Below are positions 23,836 through 33,400 of a stretch of 64,000 nt of DNA, piece after piece. Where the stretch lies: contig JAMXDE010000071.1 in NCBI GenBank assembly GCA_026770025.1, positions 1 to 64,000 on the forward strand, in the 5' to 3' direction. The stretch's first letter is position 1. Every line of letters starts with the position of its first letter. The position numbers were made by a program, and so were the translations under genes. This DNA comes from Craspedostauros australis (taxonomy: Eukaryota; Bacillariophyta; Bacillariophyceae; Mastogloiales; Achnanthaceae). A model generated the notes under the pieces. The model did not search any database. It saw only the letters and a program-made list of their open reading frames with translations, and was not told the origin of the DNA.

Positions 23836-25322
23836 TGTCGAGATGTACATCAGTGTATGTGCATCGTTCACCCATTATTCTCTTCTACTCATGTACGGAC
23901 GGTACAACTACATTCGTGTCAATAGCGAGCTGTGATTTGCCAAAATCACATCACGAAATGGAACACACGAAAACGAACAGAATTTCTGGAGGAAATCTGT
24001 AAACAACGATTTCTGAGAGTATCAGGAACATCATTCGTCCATCCATCAACAAAACATGTGATATCGAGTCTGGATTGATATACTTCCCAACAAAACCTCA
24101 AATGACGATACCCTTGCTGACCCATCACATCATCGATGGAATGTGGAATGACAAGGACCTTGGAATCCGACAGCTGATGTTGACAAGATGCCATCGTGTC
24201 ACCACGTCGACATCTGTCTCCAAGTCAGAGCAGGAGGCGAAGATCCGATGACCGAAGTTCATCAAGATCATGGATACAGGAGGTGAAGTTCAAATGGTAA
24301 GTACTAGTTGAGATTCAATGAGGGACAGACTATTACCGAACACGGTATCAACCTGATGGGAGAAATTCTTGCTTTTGGCGCGAAATCTTCCGACTTGATC
24401 GACCACCAAATCTTTTCTCCTCCTTTCTCTCCTCCATTCACGAATCCATCATGACTCAAACATGACCGACCTGACTCACATCCCACCTTGGGAACTATAT
24501 GCTCCTCAGATCCTTTTACTACAACATACCTTGATTCCCTCCATGCTGATGACTACTGCACCACTGCCGTAGTCTTAACGCGTGTATCCAACCTGCTTCA
24601 ACTCAAGCAATGGAATCCGAGAGCCAGCTCCAACCACAGCCACTGCTTCATGGTCGTCACTGCCATATGCCATGATCTACACTGCAGTGTATCTACGTGT
24701 ATGGAGAGCAAGGCGCTGTAATGACTGTATACCCTGTAGCACTGAACCAAGTACATCAGTGCAGGGTCTCGCCAAGTTGTGTGGCATCGTTTCTTCACCC
24801 TACTAACACTACAAGCTAACTCATAATAAACACAGACAAGGATTAGCTACAAAGCACTCTACTACTCATCGTTACAGTTATAACTCTTCAAACAGCACAC
24901 CTCTCTTGAACTGCATCACACGGCTATCCCGAAGCCGGCAGATTCACGAGGCATTCTCCACCGATTCGCGACGCCTACGCCCGAATCCTAACTGTACTCA
25001 TGGAGTAGGAACCAGCAGTGAGTGAACGGAGTGTCAAATGCGGAGTACGCATCGAACACGGAGCATGGTGTAGGACGAAGCACACGATGCTGAGACAGAG
25101 AGAGAGAGAGAGAGAATACGAAGAGCAGCGAGAGAGCATCTCGCACACCAACTCATAGTCGGATACCGAATCTACGAAACAGATTGAAGCGCCGAGAGCA
25201 TCGGGCAAGAGAGAGGACACCAAGAGGATCGGAGTAGCCAAGTAACGAAATAGCAAACAAACGACTATCAACCAACACCATCTTCCACGATCGTGGGCTT
25301 CCAATCACAGAACTTGCCACCA
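23836..25322 (+). repeat. Element C 5' LTR, interrupted by solo LTR E
   Basis: It starts TGTCGAGATGTAC and ends TTGCCACCA; without E it is about 800 bp. It aligns with the 3' LTR and with the reversed copy at 57225-58023. It includes an AG microsatellite near 25095. The internal region begins with the palindrome CGTTTATAAACG (25323-25334), followed by a leader of about 80 bp before the gag ATG. Confidence 0.85.
24306..24993. mobile_element. Solo LTR E with 5-bp target duplication
   Basis: A 688-bp insertion interrupts the element C LTR. Uninterrupted copies read GGTAAGTACTCATGG, while here GTACT appears on both sides (24301-24305 and 24994-24998). The insert has inverted termini AGTTGAGATTC and GAATCCTAACT (9 of 11 match). 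A 5-bp duplication, short inverted ends and no coding frame fit an LTR left after recombination of a full element. Its family is not otherwise present in this window. Confidence 0.85.
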
Positions 25323-25404
25323 CGTTTATAAACGATAGATCAGGGCAAGCCTGTGGATCGGATTGTGCAAGGAAGACGAACATCATTCAAGAGCAGCAGG
25401 CTGA

Positions 25405-26661
25405 ATGAGCGAGGAAGAGGAATTGAAAGACATCCCTCTGCCCAATCTGGCTATCAAACAAGAAGAAGGTGCGAGTGAGACTCGACTTCAAGAGCAGAAG
25501 GAAGCAGCTGGGGCTACTGTCCTATCAGGCGCAGAGGCAAGCGCAATCGACGAGACCGAAGAGGAACGGTCTGCAAGACTACACCGTGAGGAGAAGAGGA
25601 TCCTCAAGGCGGTCAAGCAAGAGGAGACTGGTGTGACGGAGAGCATTCGCACAGCCAAACAGGGTGAGAAAAGTGAGACACCACCAGGAGGAGAATTTGT
25701 AACGAAAACAATCTCCGCACAACAACGAGTAAAAATCGAAAAAGTGACAACACAGAAACAAACGGAAATCAAGGGCGCGAGCGCACCAACAACGAAACAA
25801 CAAGACAAGATGGCAACATCAGCCAACATGAACAAGCAACGCATCAAGGCACCAATGTTCAGTGGTGAACAAGAGGATTATAGCGCATTGGAGTCCCAAG
25901 CGAAGGCGTACGCTCGTACACAGAAGACAAGAGACGTGATGTTGGGCAAAACAAAGATCCCAACAGTGAGTGAGATCGCGGCGGCCAGCGGAGAAGACAA
26001 GGACGCACTAGAGGAAACCTACGAGCTGGCAGGTGACTGTTTCAGCGATCTGATCCTCATGATGGATGCAGAGAAGGGAAAGGGCAAGCAGGCCATCCAA
26101 TACATCAATCAATGCATCTCCGACGATTACCCTGAGGGGAATCCACATGCGGCGTGGAACATTCTCGCAGAGAAGTTCCAGCCATCCAATGCGGTGACAA
26201 AGATCAAACTCAAGCGCCAATTCAACAACCAAAAGATGAAGAGAGACTCAGACCCCAACGTATACATCACGCGACTCGAGATACTACGCTCACGTCTCCA
26301 CGATGTCGGATACACGATCACCAACGAGGAAATGATCATGCAAATCCTCAGTACGGTAAGCGTGGAATACAAGACACACGTCGTGAGTTTCAACCACCAA
26401 CTCACGTTTAATCCGGAAGTGGTCACCATCAACGCGATCAGAGGAGTACTCTGTGAAGCACATGCCACTCATCAAGGAGGGAAGGCGTACATCAATGACT
26501 TCCAAGACAGCAACACGAAGAGCAACGACAGCGGCTTCATGAGCACCGGTAATTTCAAGGGGACCTGCCGCAACTGTGGCGTGTATGGTCACAGATCCGC
26601 CGATTGCCCAGAACGCAAGAAATCGAACAACAAGAAAAACAACAACAACAACAACAAATGA
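25405..26661 (+). CDS. Element C Gag
   Basis: Frame of 418 codons from ATG 25405. The N-terminal 130 residues are charged and probably disordered. A helical Gag core follows (FSGEQEDYSALESQAKAYAR; AAWNILAEKFQPSNAVTKIK; MKRDSDPNVYITRLEILRSR), then one zinc knuckle CRNCGVYGHRSADC near the C-terminus and a tail of Lys and Asn. The stop TGA (26659-26661) overlaps the ATG (26658-26660) of the next frame as ATGA, within an AAC-rich tract. This could be re-initiation, frameshifting at the repeat, or a simple slip mutation that split one gag-pol frame. Confidence 0.85.
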   Translation: MSEEEELKDIPLPNLAIKQEEGASETRLQEQKEAAGATVLSGAEASAIDETEEERSARLHREEKRILKAVKQEETGVTESIRTAKQGEKSETPPGGEFVTKTISAQQRVKIEKVTTQKQTEIKGASAPTTKQQDKMATSANMNKQRIKAPMFSGEQEDYSALESQAKAYARTQKTRDVMLGKTKIPTVSEIAAASGEDKDALEETYELAGDCFSDLILMMDAEKGKGKQAIQYINQCISDDYPEGNPHAAWNILAEKFQPSNAVTKIKLKRQFNNQKMKRDSDPNVYITRLEILRSRLHDVGYTITNEEMIMQILSTVSVEYKTHVVSFNHQLTFNPEVVTINAIRGVLCEAHATHQGGKAYINDFQDSNTKSNDSGFMSTGNFKGTCRNCGVYGHRSADCPERKKSNNKKNNNNNNK

Positions 26662-29600
26662 ACGGAAAGCGCAACAACAACCGCAACAAGGGAAGCGGCT
26701 TCAACGGCAAGTGCAACTACTGCGGCATCTTCGGACATCGCGAGGCGGAGTGCCGAAAGAATAAGTTCAACGAGAAGAAGAAGGCCGACGAACAGGCCAA
26801 CACAACAACGGAAGGACACGACAAGAGCGGGCACGAGATGGTACTCTCAGCAAAAGACATGCCACTCTGCATGATGGTGTCCAATAACTACATCGAAGAC
26901 TCCTTCTTCGATAACTTCGAGTGCATTGGGAGTGACGACGAAGTGGAGGACGATGAGATCGTCCCGGAGTGGCTCGGCGAGGAGCCAATCATCCACGAGG
27001 TGGATCCAAGACGTGAAGTGAGCTACGAATGCTGCTTCAACGCAAACGACCTGATCGGTTCATACGGCGGCGGAGCCGAGATGGGCAACGAGGCCATCGA
27101 TATCGACATCGAGGAGGCCATGAGCGAAGACAACAAAGACGCCGACGAAGATGGCGCAGACGAAGACGACGACGATACTACCAGAGACGGGGCGAACCGC
27201 GCCGAGGCGTTGCCTCCCCCAGCAATGCGAAACGAGAGAACGGGCATCTTCGATGAAGAGGACAGCGACGAAGCTGAGGACGATCCAAACGATGCGTTCA
27301 ATCCCTATGAAGCTGTCGTCTACCCAATTCGAATCCAATTCCCACCGGAGCCGAACCCCAGAAGAGTCGACGACATCTACCGACTCCAAACCTTTCCAAA
27401 ACCAACGGTCACTGCAAAACGAATGCAGAAGCAACTCATCTACGACACGGTTCTAACAGCTGCAATACCGATGTTCCCAGGGTTCGTGAACAAACCATTG
27501 CAATACATTTGGGTGAACATGGTAAGCACCATCCTATCCAATAACTTCAAATTGATTGAAGAGATCCTCGCAAATGTAGCCATCCTCAACCGACTACTGC
27601 AAGCAAACGAAGAAGACGAACTCTCCAAACTGGACTTGCACTACGTGCTTGGAGGATGCATGCAGGTGCTCCTGCGCGAGCGACCACGCGTCACACCGTA
27701 TGACACGGTCACCAGAGTTCATTGAAACAGCACAGTCCCAGCGCACTTCGCAGAACTACCAAGCGATGATAACATGGATGATGAAGATCATCACAATCCG
27801 TACGACGGGGATAGAGTCCACAAAGACGACGACGATGGCAGCTTCGACGATGAGATAGCTGCAGCTGCCATGGAGCAGCTCCACAAGCTGAGCACCAAGT
27901 ACAAGGACAAGGTCAACAAGCACACCTGGCTTGCCGATAGCGGAGCTTCATGTCACATCGTCAATTCGGACGCCGCCCTCTTCAACGTGCGGCACATCAA
28001 GTCCTTTGTCCAAGTGGGAGACAGCACGAAACTGGACTCTCCCAAAATGGGATCCATTCGCCTGAAGGTCAAGCAACGAGACAACACTGGCCACATCATC
28101 CGGCTCGATGATGTGAAGTACACACCAAAAATGGCGGTGAACCTTTTCTCTACAAACAAGGCTCTGTACAACGGCTATCAACTTGGTAGCAACGGAATCT
28201 TGATGGACATCATCAACGGATCCGGAACGAAGATCGTGTTCGATCGAGTCTTCCCTACATCCAACGGATTCATCACAGGAGTGCAGATGCATCCCATCAA
28301 GCCATCAGACAACGACAAGGCTTGCACAGCCATCATCAAGAGTCCATGCAAGGAGATCAGCGCGGTGAACTTGCATCGAATGCTCGGACACGCGCCACTC
28401 GAGACCATGAAGCGGACAGCCGCTCAATATGGATGGAAGATTATCGGCGAGATGCCGGTATGTCGCGACTGCGCGGTCGCGAATGCGAGACTGAAGAAGA
28501 TCTCGAAGGCAACAATCCCAAGAGCAACTCGCCGTGGCGAACGTCTCTTCATTGACATTAGTTACACTAAACACATAAGCTTCGGAGATAAACGCTACTG
28601 GACCCTGATTGTGGACGACTGCATGGATCACTGCTGGAGTTTCTCTCTCAAGAACAAGAGTGACCAACCAGGGTACATCAAACGATTCGTCCAGACGATC
28701 AAGTCACAGACTGGTGATCAACAAATCATCTTCCGAGGTGACAACAGTGGAGAGAACAAATCCACGCAGGATATTCTCATCGATGCAGGACTCAACGTGA
28801 AATTCGAGTTCACAGCATCGAACACGCCGCAACAGGACAGTAGAGTGGAACGCAAGTTCGCGTACCTCTACACCAAGATCCGCTCCATGCTCAACGGAGC
28901 ACAGCTCAACAAAGAGTATAGGCATGGCCTGTGGGCAGCAGCTGCTAGCACTGCCACCGCCATCGCCAACATCACCGTAGCGAAGAACCAGAAGGAGTCA
29001 CCACATTGCCAATTCTTTGGCAACGATCCACCATATGCGGATGCACTTCGCACTTTCGGAGAGGTGGGTGTTGTGAAGACTACCTATGGCAGGATCACTG
29101 CCAAACTCAAGAACAGAGGAGAAGAGATGGTGTTCATCGGATATGCACACCAACACGCATCAGGGGTCTACAACATGTACAGACCATCAACCAAATCACT
29201 GGTCTGTTCTTGCGACATCAAGTGGCTCAACCAATCATACGGACAGTTTTGCGGCTGGGCTCCAGCGCCGAACATATCCATTGAAACAGGAACAACGGAC
29301 GCAGACGGCTTCACAACTATTGGACGGAAGGGAGCAATGCCAAAGACGGCAACGCGTCAAGCATCAGAAGCAAAGAGAGTATCTTTCGCTGACACGAACA
29401 AATATCACATCCTATCAGACAGCGATGATGAGGATGATGAAGATGATGGAGCAGTAACTCAACTAATTCATAACGACGATGAAGATCGGAGCGAGTCCAA
29501 CCATGAGGATGACGATATCCCACCATCCGGCGACGAAGCCGACGATGACACAGGTGTCACTCCTCCGAACACACCAGCAAGATCTACGCATGATACACAA

Positions 29601-29750
29601 TCGAGACCTCCACCAACCAAACCAAGCAAGCGTGACATAGCCAGAAAGGAGAGAATCCGAAGTCACAAAGCACGAGGCAGGAAGGGAGAAGCTAATCCCA
29701 ATCCGACTACGGGGAAGAGCATTCCTAGAGCTCTGCGTGAGCTCGCAGAC
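26658..29750 (+). pseudogene. Element C pol 5' half: second zinc knuckle, protease, integrase
   Basis: From ATG 26658 the frame opens with a second knuckle, CNYCGIFGHREAEC, then a long acidic spacer, a TGA at 27723-27725, and continues in the same frame with protease TWLADSGASCHIVN (about 27925). Integrase follows, with the zinc-binding HRMLGHAP and CRDCAVANA, first acid in LFIDIS, YWTLIVDDCMDHCW, second acid in FRGDNSGEN, and the glutamate in QQDSRVERKF. The frame then runs into element D. The single TGA is the only break in more than 3 kb. Confidence 0.9.
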
Positions 29751-30380
29751 TGTTAGAACGTAATCGTAGATGGGTTTGAAGATACCGCACCGAGAACGTA
29801 GAGTGATCAAGTCGTTGTTGTTGGTGAGGAGAGTGTTTGTTTACTGTGTTATTCGTATGGTAGTAGGAATGCTGTCGAGCTCACAAGATTGTATTCTTGG
29901 AACTGTGAGCATGAGAGAGGCATGACATGATCTCATGCAATTGCAAGTAAAAATAACACGGAGACAACACGACAAATGTGCGTGTTACTGCGTGAAGATG
30001 AGGTGCAAAAGTCAATGAACAAAACACCGCGATAGCCCGTGTTGTAAATTACGTCTTCTCACGATGTTGCTAGTAGTACGATCGCACGATTGATCGTATT
30101 CACTTGAGAAGGTCAGGGCAAGATTCGCACGTGTCACACCCAAGATCCAAGTCTGTCCTGATTGGGCAGATTGGCTCATCTTGGCAAGAAATCAATTTCC
30201 ACGACATTTTTGGATCTGTGATTGAGGGAAAACGATTCTTGCGACGCGAAATGCGACACAAATCTGACACAACGGATTTTCGACCAAAATTTCCGTTCGG
30301 AACGGAAAAGGTAAGAAAAGTGGAGATTTCTGATTGGTCGACGGGTGTCGCTATTGTTAGAGATTTAGCGTGCGCTAATA
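29751..30380 (-). repeat. Element D 3' LTR
   Basis: It is 630 bp, TGTTAGAACG to GCTAATA on the plus strand. A plus-strand open frame within it (30104 onward) recurs codon for codon in the other LTR, which confirms identity. The minus-strand polypurine run lies at 30381-30390. Confidence 0.96.
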
Positions 30381-30404
30381 CTCCCCAAAGCGTGTCCCGG
30401 ACAT

Positions 30405-33400
30405 TCAGGTCTTGTAGGTCGGGGAAGAGGACTCGGTGTGCCCTTTCCAGAAGAGGATGGGCTTCACGAGGGGCCAGAAGACAGCCCATGGAAGGAACTT
30501 CGTCATCACGTCGGCGACGTTCTGCGTGCCGGGGATCTTGATGAAGTAGAGGATGCCAGCGGCGACAGCGGACCGGACGCGATGGTAGGCCAGTGCGTTG
30601 TGGCGCTTGGAGAGCATGCTCTTGGGGACCGTGGAGGAGGTGATGACGGACTGATTGTCACCCAGCATCCAGCTGGGGCCGTCGATCGGAATGCCCATTT
30701 CACGAAGGGCAAGACGGAGGGAGATGATCTGCTCCGTAGCTTGACGGGCAGCGACGAACTCGGACCCGTAGGTGGCGGTCTCAACTGTGCCTTGACGCTT
30801 GGAGAACCATTCGATGGGGGTCTGGTTGACCAGATGGAGAGCACCGGTAGCGGATCTGCCAGTGACTTGGCAGTGGAGAAGGTTGGCGTCGACGAACGTG
30901 GTGGTTCGGACAGGTTTGCCTTTCGGCTCGGGGATGTCGTCCGGAATCTCCTCAGAGGTCTTCCCGTAGACGGAGTAGATCCAGTCATGGTTGGGAACCT
31001 CGTAGTGAAGATCGAAGCGGGGAACGCAGGTGCGGAAGCGGATGGCAGCATCAGGGTGCTTGCGAAGGTATCCGTACACTCGCTTGGCGCGGTCCAGATG
31101 GCCTTGGCGGGGAGCTGAGCGGAAGCGTGCCAGCGTCATGACGGCGACAGAGATGTCAAACCGTCCGAGGGAGATACACCACTGGAGTGCACCGATGAGC
31201 GACATGAACTTGCGTTTGTCGGTTTCGCTGAGTTCGGAAGAGGTGTCGAGCTCCGGGCTGTCGGCCTTGTCGAGGGGGCAGCTGATCTTGCGGGGAAGCT
31301 CGCCGAACATGCGTTCGTAGTTCTCCATCATCCGCTTGATGTAGGATTGCGGAGAGAGCTTGAGAGTGCCGTCGGGATCACGGCCGAAGTCAGCACCGAG
31401 GTGGTACTTGATAGGACCAACTCCCTTGAGCTGGTACCCGTACTTCGAAGAGAGGATGTCGAAGAAAGCCTTGGGGTCGGCCATCGTCGCGGTGAGGTCA
31501 TCGACGTAGACGCAGACGTACTCCCAATGGGAGTTGGCGTCACGCATCCAGACGTCGGGATCGGAGCGGCATTGGAGGAAACCCATGTCGCGAAGGGTGT
31601 CGGCGAGAGCCTCATGGAATCGGGCGCCCGATGTGCGCAGGCCGTAGAGTGCCTTGACTATCTGCATGGTATGACCAGCGAAGTCACCGAATTCGTCACC
31701 AGCGATGAAGCAGATGCGTTCTTGAGTGAAGGCCTCAAGATACGCATTGCCAATGTCTCCAACCCATGTTGGAATGCCGTTGAGTTCGCCGGTGAGGAGG
31801 GAGAGGCGGAGAGAGCGAAGACTGACCACACCTGCGTAGGATGCATCCTTGCAGGGGTCGGTGAGGTGACCACCAGCGACGCAGCGCGCCTTGTGACGGA
31901 GGTCATGCTTCACAGCATAGACCCATTGGAGGCGGATCTTCTGGAAGCCGGAAGGGACAGGGGCGCCTTTGCCGAGAGACTTGAAGGTGTGGTACCCGAA
32001 GAGTTGGTCCATTTCCTTCTTCTCGGCATCGGCCCAGAGAGTGTTGCCGTTCTTGTCGTCGAGTCGCATCGCTTCCTTGTGGTTGCGAGGGACTTGGACA
32101 CCGAACTGGAAGGTAGGGGCGTGGTTGAAGGTCTTGGACTTGGCGACGTGGACTTGTCGCTCGAGACGATTGGTGCGGATGGCGAGGCGCTTGAGGCGCT
32201 TCCAGCCAGGCTCGTCGAGCAGCTCGTGGCGGCGGCCGTAGGCAGCGCATGAGACGGGATCATCCTGGATCATGATGGAGAGTGGTTCCGTGGAGGTGGA
32301 GCCGTCTCCCCATTTCACGATGACGTTGAAGCTTGATCCCTTGTAGGAGGGAGAGGAAGATGAGAGAGGACCCTCGTGTCCGATGATGGAGTCGAACTCC
32401 CACTTGGCGTCGGGGTCGTCGTTGTGCTCCTGTTGCCGTTCGATGATGTCGGCGAGCTCAACGTAGGAGATGAGGTCATGCGTCTCCCCATCGGCCAGTG
32501 CGAGTAGCATCTTGATACGTTGGTGGTTGGCTGCGTCAAGGTCATTGACCTTTTGCACCACCTCCGCTTTGACTTGTTGGCCATCCTTCTCGTGGATGAA
32601 GGTCATCCCAACGAGATCCTCGGGAGAGAACTTCGGGATGTGGACCTTGGCATTCCCCACTGTTTCAGGGTCTGTGCCGCGGCGGTCAGCCAGGATGGAA
32701 TCGGCGAGGGAGTGTACGATGGGGTCGGAGTCAGGAGGGACGGAGATGTCGTCGTCTGGCTCCCCATTCGCCACATTCATGGCATCAGAGCCATCGTCCT
32801 CCCCAACAATGGGGAAGGGGAAGTCCGCACGAAGATTGCGGGTGGCAGAGTCGTCGGCAGGTCGGATGGCAGACCGAGGAAGAAGTCGCTGGGTCTCGTC
32901 GTCGAGGACCCAGAAGGTAAGATCATCGCCTTTGTGCAGGCAGGGACCGGCCCAGCGCCCACTGCGCTCCTTGGACTGGCTGGGGAAGGTGGGGTTGTCA
33001 ACCCGGTAGTAGACAGGTTGCCACCATCGGTAGGACAGGAACTTGGAGATGTCCGGTCGCTGTCCGAAGGCGGCTTGGAGGGGGGTGATGGAGCCAGCGG
33101 TGACCTGCGCGATGTGATTGAAGAGATCAACCACATAGAGCGTGCAGATCAGCCAGAAGCGGTCGGGAGTACCCGTGCGATCCATCACACCGTTGGTTGT
33201 GCGTTTGATATCCTGGATCCAGCGTTCCGCGCCGTTCTGGTGTTGATGTTCCGGCTCACTCTGGTGATCACGGATGTGATACTGCCGGAGGATCTCCATA
33301 ACCTTGTTACCGATCTGCGCCTTGGCGTTGTCGGACATCAGTAGGTCGGGAGCCCCGTGGCGTCGGATGAAGTCACGGAGAGTGTCGGAGATGCGGCTCT

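Noticed and set aside
30104..30541. Plus-strand open frame repeated at 36667
   Set aside because: It lies in the LTR of element D and is duplicated only because the LTR is; it has no coding character and runs into unrelated sequence in each copy.
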